A stretch of 64,000 nt of DNA from Clostridium culturomicium (lineage in GTDB: Bacteria > Bacillota > Clostridia > Clostridiales > Clostridiaceae), in NCBI RefSeq assembly GCF_000821305.1, contig NZ_CCXK01000017.1, forward strand, positions 808,159-872,158, written 5' to 3'. The notes beneath the pieces were generated by a model. That model searched no databases, was not told the DNA's origin, and saw only the letters and a program-made list of their open reading frames with translations. This document shows positions 33,308 through 42,240 of the stretch, one piece after another (the stretch's first letter is position 1; every line of letters begins with the position of its first letter). Both the position numbers and the translations under genes were made by a program.

Positions 33308-34036
33308 ATGAATAGTATAGAAAATAGTAAGCCTTTAATTGAAATGAGTAAAATAATTAAGCGTTATTATGTCGGACAACCCAATGAATTAGAAATTTTA
33401 CATGGAATAGATTTGAAGGTTTATCCTGGAGAATTTATAGCAGTTGTAGGAGAGTCTGGTTCAGGCAAATCAACACTTATGAATATTATAGGCGTACTGG
33501 ACAAGCCAACTGAAGGAGAATATTTTTTAGATGGGATTGACCTTGGTAAGTGTCCAGATGATGACATGAGTAATATTCGTAATGAAAAAATAGGGTTTGT
33601 CTTCCAAAACTTTAATCTAATAGGGCGAACAAGTGCCCTTAAGAATGTAGAATTACCAATGCTTTATGCAGGAATGTCAGCCAAGAAAAGAACAGAGAGA
33701 GCCATGGAGTTATTAGATATGGTTGGTATGAAGGATAGAGGCAATCATCAACCTAATGAATTATCAGGAGGACAAAAGCAAAGAGTTGCAATTGCTAGGA
33801 GTTTAGCAAATAATCCTGCAATTATATTAGCCGATGAACCTACAGGAGCCTTAGATAGTGAAACAAGCAGAATCGTAATGAATATTTTTCATGATTTAAA
33901 TAGAAATCAAGGGAAAACTATAGTTCTAATAACTCATAGCAAGGAACTAGCAGAAGAATGCCCTAGAGTTGTTACTATTAAAGATGGATTGGTTATAGGT
34001 GACCGCGAAGGGAGAGCATACAATGGGGATAATTGA
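33308..34036 (+). CDS. ABC transporter ATP-binding protein (MacB/LolD-like)
   Basis: A 242-residue ATPase. Visible motifs: Walker A GESGSGKST (48-56), Q-loop FVFQNFNLIGRTSALKNVELPM, signature LSGGQKQR, Walker B ILADEPTGALDS, and the switch His in VLITHSKEL. These features place it in the LolD/MacB/FtsE branch used for export of peptides, antibiotics or lipoproteins by mechanotransmission. ATG 33308 was chosen; the longer frame from 33260 overlaps the adaptor gene. GGAGG lies about 11 bases upstream, in the end of the adaptor gene. Its stop overlaps the permease start by 14 bases. Confidence 0.92.
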   Translation: MNSIENSKPLIEMSKIIKRYYVGQPNELEILHGIDLKVYPGEFIAVVGESGSGKSTLMNIIGVLDKPTEGEYFLDGIDLGKCPDDDMSNIRNEKIGFVFQNFNLIGRTSALKNVELPMLYAGMSAKKRTERAMELLDMVGMKDRGNHQPNELSGGQKQRVAIARSLANNPAIILADEPTGALDSETSRIVMNIFHDLNRNQGKTIVLITHSKELAEECPRVVTIKDGLVIGDREGRAYNGDN

Positions 34037-35324
34037 GAATATACAATTAGCTATTAATAGCTTGTTTTCAAATAAGATGCGTTCAATCCTTACTATGCTA
34101 GGGATAATAATAGGAATTGGATCTGTAATAGCAATTGTTACAGTTGGAGATTCATTGGCAAGTTCAATAACTAGTGAAATGTCTGGGGTTGGAGCTAGGA
34201 ATATAAATATTGGTCTAGAACAAAAAAACATGGGTGAAATAAATGAGGATGGAACCTATAACGAAAGTGAAGATGGAATCTATAATCCATATGAAATCCA
34301 AGAAAAGGATTATATAACAGACGAGATGTTAAAGGACTATAAAGCTATCTTTAAAGATGATATAAGAGCTATTTCTGTTGTTGAGGATGTTGGTACTAAT
34401 AAATTAGCTAATGGTAAAAACAAAGCTGAGATTTCAATAAAGGGAATCAATAGTGAGTATTCAAGTGTAGAAAAAATCAATATGCTACAAGGACGATTTA
34501 TTAATGGAGGCGATGTTGAAAGTTCTAGGAATGTTGCAGTTGTAAGTGATAAATTTGTTAATAAATATTTCGGAGAAAGCTTAACTTATGAAGAAGCTTT
34601 AGGTAAAAGTTTTGAAATAACACTAGAGGATAACGTTGTGCGAATATATATATGTGGTGTTTATGAGTATGTAAAAAATGATGGAGAAATATCATTTAGT
34701 AATAATGGCGAAGAGTCAACTACTGTATATATTCCAATATCATCAGCTAAAAAATTATTAAAAAAACAACCTGGTTATATGACTGCAACTATTCTACCTT
34801 CCACGGAAGCAGATTTAGATAGCTTACTTTTTAATACAAGACAATATTTTGAAAGTGTATATAACCGTAATCCTGACGTCACAGTTATGGCTTACAGTAT
34901 GGAATCTATGATGAAATCAGTTAATAAGATGATAGGTAATGTTAAGCTTGCAATAAGTGGTGTAGCTGCAATTTCGCTCCTTGTTGGAGGTATTGGGGTT
35001 ATGAATATAATGATGGTTTCTATAACTGAAAGAACTAAGGAAATAGGAATAAGAAAGGCTTTAGGAGCAAAAGGAAAGATTATTTTATTTCAATTTATAG
35101 TAGAAGCAGTGGTAATTTGCCTTATAGGTGGAATTATAGGTATAATAACAGGTGTAGGGTTAGGTGCTGCTGTAACAAATATATTAGGTAAAGTAGTTAA
35201 ACCTAATATACAAGCAATGTTTTATGCAGTGACTTTTTCTATGGCAATAGGTGTATTCTTTGGATATTATCCTGCAAGTAAGGCAGCTAAAATGAACCCT
35301 ATTGATGCATTAAGATATGAATAG
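34023..35324 (+). CDS. MacB-like ABC transporter permease
   Basis: A 433-residue protein with the MacB layout: an N-terminal TM helix (LFSNKMRSILTMLGIIIGIGSVIAIV, about 14-39), a large extracytoplasmic domain (about 45-300), and three TM helices in the C-terminal FtsX domain (VAAISLLVGGIGVMNIMMVSI, then FIVEAVVICLIGGIIGIITGV, then the last). ERTKEIGIRKALGA is the cytoplasmic coupling sequence and NPIDALRYE the typical end. ATG 34023 is preceded by GGGAGAG. Such pumps export antimicrobial peptides, macrolides or toxins; the substrate is unknown here. Confidence 0.9.
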   Translation: MGIIENIQLAINSLFSNKMRSILTMLGIIIGIGSVIAIVTVGDSLASSITSEMSGVGARNINIGLEQKNMGEINEDGTYNESEDGIYNPYEIQEKDYITDEMLKDYKAIFKDDIRAISVVEDVGTNKLANGKNKAEISIKGINSEYSSVEKINMLQGRFINGGDVESSRNVAVVSDKFVNKYFGESLTYEEALGKSFEITLEDNVVRIYICGVYEYVKNDGEISFSNNGEESTTVYIPISSAKKLLKKQPGYMTATILPSTEADLDSLLFNTRQYFESVYNRNPDVTVMAYSMESMMKSVNKMIGNVKLAISGVAAISLLVGGIGVMNIMMVSITERTKEIGIRKALGAKGKIILFQFIVEAVVICLIGGIIGIITGVGLGAAVTNILGKVVKPNIQAMFYAVTFSMAIGVFFGYYPASKAAKMNPIDALRYE

Positions 35325-35390
35325 GTAAATTAAAGTATTGTTAAAAACAACAAAATATTAAATACTTTAAAAGAAAATTGGAGGTAAGTT

Positions 35391-36089
35391 ATGAAAAATA
35401 AAATACTGATTGCTGAAGATGACGAAGATATAATTGGATTATTGACATTATATCTTGAAAAAGAGAACTATGAAGTTATTCCTGCCAATAATGGGGAAGA
35501 AGCATTAAAAATAGTCCAGAGTACTAAAATCTCAGTAGTAATACTTGACATAATGATGCCTAAGTTAAATGGTTATGAGTTAACAAAAAAAATAAGAGAA
35601 ATGGGGACAGTACCAATTCTAATACTTTCAGCTAGAAATTTAGATAGTGATAAAATTTTAGGGTTAGATTTAGGTGCTGATGATTACTTAACGAAGCCAT
35701 TTAATCCCTTAGAGGTTATAGCTAGAGTTAAGTCTTTAATTAGACGTACTTATGATTATAATAATGATGAGAGGGTAATAGAAGACGAGACTATTAAATT
35801 AGGGAACATAAGTATAAATTTAGATACATTTACAGCATATAAAAATGATCAAGAAATTAGGCTAACACCTACAGAATTTAAAATATTAGCATTGCTTATG
35901 AAATCACCTGGAAGAGTCTTTACTAAGATTCAAATATATGAAAATATAAATGGTGAATATTTTGAAAGTGATGATAATACCATAATGGTTCATATGCATA
36001 AACTTAGGGAAAAAATAGAAGATGATTCAAAAAACCCTATTTATATAAAAAATGTAAGGGGGTTAGGTTATAAGTTTGAAAAGATATAA
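35391..36089 (+). CDS. OmpR/PhoB-family response regulator
   Basis: A 232-residue regulator. The receiver domain (1-118) has the acidic pocket E9-D10-D11, the phosphoacceptor D53 in VVILDIMMPKLNG, and K102 in TKPF. The winged-helix DNA-binding domain follows (about 132-230; LTPTEFKILALLMKSPGRVFTKIQIYENI, then VHMHKLREKI and VRGLGYKF). The level of similarity is to the VanR-like group. The kinase gene overlaps its end by 14 bases. A hairpin of 10-bp arms (35330-35339 with 35361-35370) separates it from the permease gene and may reduce read-through. The likely target is the promoter of its own operon. Confidence 0.92.
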   Translation: MKNKILIAEDDEDIIGLLTLYLEKENYEVIPANNGEEALKIVQSTKISVVILDIMMPKLNGYELTKKIREMGTVPILILSARNLDSDKILGLDLGADDYLTKPFNPLEVIARVKSLIRRTYDYNNDERVIEDETIKLGNISINLDTFTAYKNDQEIRLTPTEFKILALLMKSPGRVFTKIQIYENINGEYFESDDNTIMVHMHKLREKIEDDSKNPIYIKNVRGLGYKFEKI

Positions 36090-37704
36090 AAATAAAAATA
36101 GAGGTAGTATTTTTTCTTTACTAATAGGTAATTATATTGCATTCACCATAGCAATTGTAGTTACAGTAAGTATTATTACTTCTTTAGGATTATTATTGAT
36201 TAGCAAACGATCAGATATTCCAGTTGGAATAACTGAAAAGGAAGAATCATTACTATACAAAGAAAAATATAGTAGATTAAATCCTACTAAAATTGCTGGT
36301 AAAGAAGGAATAATAGAAATACTAGATGAAAACAATAATGTAATATATAGTGTTGGAGATGGAAAAAAAGTTAAATCTTACACTCAAAGAGAATTAGAGT
36401 TTATTAAAAACTATGATGGCAGTGGGATGTTAGTTAATAGTTATAAGTTTAAAAATGATGGAGAAGAGATAGCTTTAATTATAAGGGAAGATTTTTCATA
36501 TAATCAAAGTGATGAAACTGTAAGTGACTATAATGAGGGGTGGTTTGAAATTATTGATAAAGATCTAAATGTTGTTTTTAGAAGCATTGGTATGGACGAA
36601 AATTCAAATCTATCTTACACAAAAGAAGAGTTGGGATATTTACTAGGTACTTCCCCTGAAAAATACAACATAACAAAATATAGTTTTAAAAATTCTTTAA
36701 ATGAATCAAGAACTTTAATTATTAAAGAGAAACATGTTAATGAAGAAGAATTTATGGAAAGGCTAGATTCGTGGTCAATAGGTTCTATACGTATATTTAT
36801 AGTTGTATATATCGTTTGTATTATATTATTCGTAATGCTTCTTAGAAAAAAGGTAAAAAAACCACTAAAAAAATTAGAAGATGCAATGTATTCACTGGCT
36901 GAAGGTAAGAGTAAATCACTAATAGAGTATCGAGGCCCAAAAGAGTTCGTACAAATATGTGATGCATTTAACATTATGGTTAATAAATTGGAAAATAGTG
37001 AAATAGAAAAGGATAGATTATCTAATGATAAACAAAGGATTCTTTCAGATATATCTCATGATTTGAAAACACCTATAACAACGATACAAGGTTATTCGAA
37101 AGCTTTAGTGGATGGTGTCATATCTAAAAATGATTTAGATAAATATTTAAATATCATTTATGCTAAATCAACAAGATTAAATGATTTAATTAATATGTTT
37201 TATGAATATAGTAAATTAGAGCATCCGGACTTTCAATTGGTATTTAATGAAGTTGATTTAAGTGAATGTATCAGATCATATCTTGCAATAAAATATGAAG
37301 ATTTATTAGATGCAGGCTTTGATTTAGAGGTTAATATTCCAGACGAAGTTCTACTATGTAATATTGACAAAATACAGTTTCTAAGGATATTAGATAACCT
37401 TTTAGGAAATTCAGTAAAACATAATCCTAAAGGTACTACAATATATTTTGAATTAATTCGTGAAAATGATAATTATAAAATTATAGTAGCAGATAATGGT
37501 GTAGGTATCTCTGAAGAAATTTCTAAAAATATTTTTGATGCATTTACTGTAGGAGATGAATCTAGAACTAATAAAGAAGGTTCAGGTTTAGGGCTTGCAA
37601 TAGTAAAAAAAATTGTTGAGATGCATAAAGGAACTATACAGTTAAAAATTAATAATGATGCTGAATATGTTACTGTATTTGAAATAACAATGCCTAAAGA
37701 ATAG
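36076..37704 (+). CDS. Sensor histidine kinase
   Basis: A 542-residue transmembrane kinase. Two TM segments (about 15-43 and 235-256) enclose a sensor domain of about 190 residues that should lie outside the cell. A HAMP-like linker follows (about 257-310, LRKKVKKPLKKLEDAM). The HisKA domain has H328 in LSDISHDLKTPITTIQG. The ATPase domain shows the N box (LLGNSVKHNP), G1 box (DNGVGIS) and G2 box (GSGLGLAIVKKIV). The start is TTG 36076, overlapping the regulator gene. Its partner is the neighbouring regulator; the signal is probably a substrate of the exporter. Confidence 0.92.
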   Translation: MKRYKNKNRGSIFSLLIGNYIAFTIAIVVTVSIITSLGLLLISKRSDIPVGITEKEESLLYKEKYSRLNPTKIAGKEGIIEILDENNNVIYSVGDGKKVKSYTQRELEFIKNYDGSGMLVNSYKFKNDGEEIALIIREDFSYNQSDETVSDYNEGWFEIIDKDLNVVFRSIGMDENSNLSYTKEELGYLLGTSPEKYNITKYSFKNSLNESRTLIIKEKHVNEEEFMERLDSWSIGSIRIFIVVYIVCIILFVMLLRKKVKKPLKKLEDAMYSLAEGKSKSLIEYRGPKEFVQICDAFNIMVNKLENSEIEKDRLSNDKQRILSDISHDLKTPITTIQGYSKALVDGVISKNDLDKYLNIIYAKSTRLNDLINMFYEYSKLEHPDFQLVFNEVDLSECIRSYLAIKYEDLLDAGFDLEVNIPDEVLLCNIDKIQFLRILDNLLGNSVKHNPKGTTIYFELIRENDNYKIIVADNGVGISEEISKNIFDAFTVGDESRTNKEGSGLGLAIVKKIVEMHKGTIQLKINNDAEYVTVFEITMPKE

Positions 37705-37774
37705 CTTAATTAATAACACCAAATAAATAATATCCAAATGTGGTATAGAAATCCTATGATAAATAATTTATAAA

Positions 37775-37826
37775 AAAGCATTTTAGTAGAAGTATAGACT
37801 AGTCAATACTTCTACTAAAATGCTTT
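37775..37826. terminator. Terminator hairpin between convergent genes
   Basis: A perfect 21-bp stem (37775-37795 with 37806-37826), ten-base loop. The T run is on the minus-strand side, so it mainly ends the CPBP protease transcript, although it also follows the kinase gene. Confidence 0.75.
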
Positions 37827-37899
37827 AAGTCTAAATTTTTATTATTTAATCTGTCTACTTGACCGGGAATAGTCCAAATTAAACATTGGTTGTTTTTCT

Positions 37900-38577
37900 T
37901 TAAATTATTTCAAATAGCATAAATCCTACAGTATTTATTGCAAAATTAGCACACATATGAACAAGCCAAGAGCAATAAATATTCTCATATTTGTCATTGA
38001 GCCAGTCAAAGAGCATTCCAGCACAGAATAAACTTACGATGATAAAAACAAATAGAATGGGATCAAACCAGCTTACCATCATTGCAATATGATATAGAGC
38101 AAAAGATATTGAACTAAATACATATGTAAATCTTTTACTAAATACTCTTTTAAGATTCAAGAAAGCAAAGCCTCTAAAGAAAAACTCCTCTAAAAGAGAA
38201 TTAATAAAGGATATATACAAGGCAACATATACAAAATTTCTTGCATTTACCCCCATATTTGAATTTAAAGCTTTAGTAACATTAGAAAAGTCAAAGAATC
38301 CTCCTAGAGTGAAATAAGCACCTATAATAATAATATATACGGCTATCCCTAATGCTAAAGATACCTTTAAACTCTTTCTATCCAATTTAAATACAGATTT
38401 AAAACTTAAAGACTTATTGAATCTACAAAGTAAAAAAGGTAACGCTAAAAATGTTATTATTTTAAAGATGGACTTTATAAAGTAAGGAGGCGAAATTATG
38501 GCATCTATATAAGCCATTATCAATCCGCTTATAATTACTATTAAGATTACACCGTAAGCACTTTTTCTATTTTCCAT
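37900..38577 (-). CDS. CPBP-family intramembrane metalloprotease
   Basis: A polytopic protein of about 225 residues. The CPBP (Abi/CAAX) motifs are present: LLEEFFFRGF (glutamate pair and arginine), FALYHIAMM (first His) and WLVHMCANFAIN (second His and Asn). Members cut inside the membrane and are often linked to bacteriocin immunity or prenyl-protein processing; the actual substrate is unknown. ATG 38577 was chosen because AAAGGATGAT precedes it; an ATG three codons earlier is possible. It overlaps the NUDIX gene by about ten bases, which implies co-transcription. Confidence 0.83.
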   Translation of the reverse strand: MENRKSAYGVILIVIISGLIMAYIDAIISPPYFIKSIFKIITFLALPFLLCRFNKSLSFKSVFKLDRKSLKVSLALGIAVYIIIIGAYFTLGGFFDFSNVTKALNSNMGVNARNFVYVALYISFINSLLEEFFFRGFAFLNLKRVFSKRFTYVFSSISFALYHIAMMVSWFDPILFVFIIVSLFCAGMLFDWLNDKYENIYCSWLVHMCANFAINTVGFMLFEII

Positions 38578-39118
38578 GAATATCATCCTTTAAAATAGCT
38601 CCCAGCTTTAAAACTGCAATCTGTGTTTTTGAATCAAGTATTTCACCATCCATAACCCTCTTATACACGTCCCAGAAAGGCATTTTTATCACCGTCAAAA
38701 ATTCACCATCGTCCAGCTTCTGTTTCTTTTCTATTAATTCCATGGTGTAATAAATATAAATTACTTCATCAGTATAGGCTGGGGTAGGATACAATTTACC
38801 AAGCAGTGATAATCTTTCAGATGTATAGCCTGTTTCTTCTTCTAATTCTCTTGTTCCACACTCTAAAGGCTCTTCTCCATATTCGAGTTTACCTGCTGGC
38901 AGTTCAAGAAGCTCCTTTGCTAGTGGATATCTGAACTGTTTAACAAGTAGGAGATTTAAATCCTCATCTAATGCTGCTACACATACGCCACCTGGATGTC
39001 TTATAACTTCTCTTGTAGTATGGCTACCATTTTCTAATTGTACTTCATCCTTAAATAAATGAACTACTCTGCCTTTATATATCTCTTCACTTTTAAGTTG
39101 TACTTCTGTATGTTTCAT
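38567..39118 (-). CDS. NUDIX hydrolase, ADP-ribose pyrophosphatase type
   Basis: A 183-residue protein with a full Nudix box at 76-98 (GKLEYGEEPLECGTRELEEETGY, shown here in two parts: GKLEYGEEPLECG then TRELEEETGY), which binds the metal. The surroundings (REVIRHPGGVCVAALDED, LLLVKQFRYPLAKELLELPAGKLE) are characteristic of the NudF/ADP-ribose pyrophosphatase group, which turns ADP-ribose into AMP and ribose 5-phosphate. GGAGGAAG precedes the ATG at 39118. It is the first gene of a two-gene unit with the CPBP protease. Confidence 0.87.
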   Translation of the reverse strand: MKHTEVQLKSEEIYKGRVVHLFKDEVQLENGSHTTREVIRHPGGVCVAALDEDLNLLLVKQFRYPLAKELLELPAGKLEYGEEPLECGTRELEEETGYTSERLSLLGKLYPTPAYTDEVIYIYYTMELIEKKQKLDDGEFLTVIKMPFWDVYKRVMDGEILDSKTQIAVLKLGAILKDDIHGK

Positions 39119-39258
39119 ATCTTCCTCCTTTATATAAAATATTCCATATAACCAACGTATATATAATTATACCATATAATGTTTAACTAGCTAAAATTCC
39201 TATGTTAATATTGACTTAAAAGTTAATCCATTGTTGGAAGCTTTAAAATCAATATGAA

Positions 39259-39300
39259 AAAGAATGGGTGACACTAATATTAGTGTTCACCCATTCTTTT
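39259..39300 (-). terminator. Terminator whose stem includes the end of the coding region
   Basis: An inverted repeat of about 22 bp with one bulged base (AAGAATGGGTGA...TCACCCATTCTT). The stop codon of the beta-propeller gene (39280-39282) and its last five codons lie within the stem. A T run follows on the minus strand (complement of GAAAAAG at 39256). Confidence 0.7.
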
Positions 39301-40311
39301 GGCTAATCCGATATGCCATTGACCAGTTTTATTTCTTGCAGAGTAGTATAAAAGATACTTATCCGACAGTTTCACTAAAGAAGCTTTATATAAAGAACAA
39401 TTATCAAAACCTGAGCCTGTTGAAGGCTTAAGAGTCAATTTAAAACCTGAAAAATCTACTCCATCCTTTGAGGTAGAATGATATAAATTTTGAACACCAC
39501 TATTTTTATCTTCATAGGCTGAAATAATGATTTCATATCCTTCAGCAGTCTTTATAATATCATGATGCCAGATACTGATATTGTCAGGTTTCTGTGGAAA
39601 ATTACAGGTTGAAACTGGTTCAAAGTTGATCCAATCCTTAGTACTTGTATGATAAAGATTGGTACTATAATTTGAAAACCAAATATTATAAACATTATTA
39701 TCATAAATAATTGTAGGGGATACATAGTTATATTTCTCCTTGAAGGTAGAATTGCTGAGTACCAGTTGTTTTTTACTCCAGTTCAATCCGTCTTTTGATT
39801 TCATAACATAAACAAAATTTGTACCGTTATCCGGCTGGAGTTTATTCTTCATGTGGGGATTATACCTAAAGTAAAGCTCTAGCTGATTATTGGCATAACA
39901 AAGATTAACATCAGAGTAATGGCCACCTAATTTAACATCATTAGGAATATCTAAATAGGAATTTAAGGTTTTAAAGTATGTAAAGTTAACTCCATCATTA
40001 CTTACAAGAATTTGAGGATTTTCATAATCATCATTTCCGTTAGGGTAGGGAGTTATTGCCATCCAGTACTTGAATCCATTAAATCTATCTTTTACATAAA
40101 TTACACTAGGGTGCACTGCTTGATTGCTACCATCATAAGTTGGAGTAAATAAAGGGGAGTCTCCATTATAAAAATTCAAATCATAATTTTCTATAAGCCC
40201 AAGTGCTTCATTGGGATTGAACAAACTACTCAAAAACAAAAGGGTGCTTACTATTATAACCAATAGTATTTTTATATTGTTTATCGTTAAGAAACTTTTA
40301 TTTTTTATCAT
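39280..40311 (-). CDS. Secreted beta-propeller, glycoside hydrolase 43/32-like
   Basis: A 343-residue protein with an N-terminal signal or anchor (about 13-30, IKILLVIIVSTLLFLSSLF). The rest contains repeated Ser/Asp-type blades: VHPSVIYVKDRFNGFKYWMAITPYP, NPQILVSNDGVNFTYF, VYVMKSKDGLNWSKKQLVL, NIWFSNYSTNLYHTSTKDWINFEPV, LYHSTSKDGVDFSGFKL. That is the repeated 'S.DG..W/F' pattern of GH43/GH32-type five-bladed propellers and sialidase-like proteins. A catalytic Asp/Glu triad was not identified with confidence, so it may be a binding protein. AAAGGAT lies before ATG 40311. Single-gene unit. Confidence 0.6.
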   Translation of the reverse strand: MIKNKSFLTINNIKILLVIIVSTLLFLSSLFNPNEALGLIENYDLNFYNGDSPLFTPTYDGSNQAVHPSVIYVKDRFNGFKYWMAITPYPNGNDDYENPQILVSNDGVNFTYFKTLNSYLDIPNDVKLGGHYSDVNLCYANNQLELYFRYNPHMKNKLQPDNGTNFVYVMKSKDGLNWSKKQLVLSNSTFKEKYNYVSPTIIYDNNVYNIWFSNYSTNLYHTSTKDWINFEPVSTCNFPQKPDNISIWHHDIIKTAEGYEIIISAYEDKNSGVQNLYHSTSKDGVDFSGFKLTLKPSTGSGFDNCSLYKASLVKLSDKYLLYYSARNKTGQWHIGLAKRMGEH

Positions 40312-40520
40312 TGCTTACAAATCCTTTTATTATTATATTATTTATATATATAATGAAATATATTGAAAAGCATATGTTTCAACGCATATTAGGAGTAGTT
40401 TATGTGAAAACAAAAAATATATTCTGAAATGTACGCAATGAAGGGTGATTAAAATAAAAATAATAATATAATATAAATATTAAAAAATAAAGGATTTTGA
40501 CCACTTCTTATCGAATATAT

Positions 40521-40550
40521 AATGTCGTGAAATGTAAGTTTCGCGACATT
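40521..40550 (+). repeat. 12-bp inverted repeat with 6-bp spacer ahead of a tyrosine recombinase
   Basis: AATGTCGTGAAA (40521-40532) pairs with TTTCGCGACATT (40539-40550) with one G-T pair. It is followed by an AT-rich tail and lies 33 bases before the recombinase start. It may be a transcription-terminating hairpin or a recombinase-type core site. Confidence 0.5.
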
Positions 40551-40582
40551 AATTATTATTTTTATAAAGGGGACCTGATTTT

Positions 40583-41581
40583 ATGAGTTCAAAAATTAAT
40601 TATATGTATGATGATTCTCTTCCAAGAATCTTAAAGGATTATCTTAATTATATGTCATCTGTTCGTGGTGCTTCAAGTAATACTATTTCTGCCTATGCCT
40701 ATGATTTATCTTTATTTTGCAAATATCTTAAGATTTTTCATAAAGAAGTTTCACTTTCTGACGATTTATCTTTTGAAGAGATTCCCATTAATGATATTTC
40801 AGCTGAACATTTTAAAAATTTACAGTTGGTTGATTTCTATGGTTATATCTCCTACCTAGAAAATATGAGACTCAATGGAACCTATGCAAAGGCTCGTAAA
40901 GTTGCTTCTCTAAAGTCCTTCTTCCACTATCTATGTTCTAAGGCAAAGATAATTGCCACAGATCCAACTTTAGATTTAGAGAGTCCGAAACTTGGTAAAC
41001 GCTCCCCTATTTATTTAACTCTTGATGAAAGTAAGGATTTATTACATGCTGCAAATAACAGAGATAAGCATTCTCCACGAGATTTATGTATAATTACCCT
41101 ATTTCTTAACTGTGGCATGCGTCTATCAGAGCTTTGCAGCATTAACATGGCAAATATTAAGGGGGATACCCTTACCGTTGTTGGAAAAGGTAATAAAGAA
41201 AGAACAATTTACTTGAATAAAGCCTCATTAAAAGCAATAAACCGTTATTTGATTGTTCGTAATGAAATAGCAGATAAAGTTTATCCTGAAGACAAGGATG
41301 CTTTATTTATTAGTGGTAAGTATAGAAGAATTAATAAAAGAACTGTAGAAAGAATTGTGAAAAAATACGTTGGCATTGCAGGGTTAGATAAGGATAAATA
41401 TACACCCCATAAGTTAAGACATACCTCTGCCACCCTGCTTCATAAACATGGTGGTGTAGATGTTAAAACATTACAAGAGATTTTAGGTCATGAAAATGTT
41501 AGTACAACTCAAATTTACGTGCACGTAGATGATGAGACTTTGAGAACTGCAATTAATACCCATCCCCTAGGTGATGAATAA
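40583..41581 (+). CDS. Tyrosine recombinase (XerC/XerD-like)
   Basis: A 332-residue site-specific recombinase. An N-terminal SAM-like core-binding domain (about 12-115: LKDYLNYMSSVRGASSNTISAYAYDLSLF) precedes the catalytic domain. The catalytic set is complete: R180 (GMRLSELC), Lys near 205 (VVGKGNKER), H276-x-x-R279 (HKLRHTSAT), H303 (LGHEN) and the nucleophile Y312 (TQIYVHV). No phage or integron genes surround it, and the length and sequence fit chromosomal Xer proteins acting at dif. A short extra N-terminal insertion (about 55-75, HKEVSLSDDLSFEEIPIND) is longer than in typical Xer proteins. ATG 40583 follows AAAGGGGACC. Confidence 0.87.
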   Translation: MSSKINYMYDDSLPRILKDYLNYMSSVRGASSNTISAYAYDLSLFCKYLKIFHKEVSLSDDLSFEEIPINDISAEHFKNLQLVDFYGYISYLENMRLNGTYAKARKVASLKSFFHYLCSKAKIIATDPTLDLESPKLGKRSPIYLTLDESKDLLHAANNRDKHSPRDLCIITLFLNCGMRLSELCSINMANIKGDTLTVVGKGNKERTIYLNKASLKAINRYLIVRNEIADKVYPEDKDALFISGKYRRINKRTVERIVKKYVGIAGLDKDKYTPHKLRHTSATLLHKHGGVDVKTLQEILGHENVSTTQIYVHVDDETLRTAINTHPLGDE

Positions 41582-41585
41582 AAAC

Positions 41586-41620
41586 AGCCCAGTGCAGTTT
41601 TAGCTACACTGGGCTCATAT
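41586..41620. terminator. Bidirectional terminator
   Basis: AGCCCAGTG (41586-41594) pairs with 41607-41615; the inner bases extend the stem with a mismatch. On the minus strand it is followed by GTTTTTATT. It separates the recombinase gene from the convergent Cys-rich protein gene. Confidence 0.75.
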
Positions 41621-41621
41621 T

Positions 41622-42041
41622 TTAGTTATTCTTTTTCTTATTGATCACATAAAGACCTGGAAATTGCTCCACAAGTACATCAGAAGAGTTATTTTCATGC
41701 ATAATCTCTTCCATACCTTCGATATCTTCAATGTACTCCCAGTTACCATCCTCCATTGCATCTATATATGGAAGTTCATCTTCTGCTTCTGCGTGATAAT
41801 CAGCATCTTCTAAGTTATCTTCATTATCTTCTACATCAAAATCACTGAAATCACCAAGATCAAATTTCAAGTTGGAATCTTCATTTTTCTCAACAACTTC
41901 ATCAATTTTAATAGCTCTTGATTCGTATCCATCTATTCCAAGACATTTAGAACAGTTTTCGCATATTTTCCCATCTTCACATGTACAAATAGTACAATTA
42001 TCACAATCAAACGAATTGTTATTCACTATAAAATCTCTCAT
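41622..42041 (-). CDS. Acidic protein with N-terminal cysteine cluster
   Basis: A 139-residue hypothetical protein. Residues 13-33 hold seven cysteines (CDNCTICTC, then CENCSKC), suitable for binding zinc or an iron-sulfur centre. The rest is strongly acidic (long D/E-rich runs from about 50 to 120) and ends with FPGLYVINKKKNN. There is no signal peptide or TM segment. I do not recognise the family, though similar small Cys/acidic proteins occur in clostridia. The start has AAAAAAGGAG eight bases upstream. It may be a metal-binding regulator; this is a guess. Confidence 0.6.
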   Translation of the reverse strand: MRDFIVNNNSFDCDNCTICTCEDGKICENCSKCLGIDGYESRAIKIDEVVEKNEDSNLKFDLGDFSDFDVEDNEDNLEDADYHAEAEDELPYIDAMEDGNWEYIEDIEGMEEIMHENNSSDVLVEQFPGLYVINKKKNN

Positions 42042-42240
42042 ATTTTATCTCCTTTTTTAAACATTAAACTAATATTTAAGCTAAACTATTTAATCATTTT
42101 AACAAAAGTTGAATAAAACTTCAATGTTAATTACAAAATAATAGATAGTTTACAAATTTTATATAGACAGATTGAGCTTAATAAATTATTATATATTTAT
42201 GTGTTTTTTTACAGTAAAAATTTTAAAGGAGGATAATAAA

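Noticed and set aside
40521..40550. Chromosomal dif site
   Set aside because: The sequence does not resemble the Firmicute dif consensus (ACTTCCTA...TTATGTAAACT as remembered); only the arm and spacer geometry fits, so it was kept as a weaker observation.
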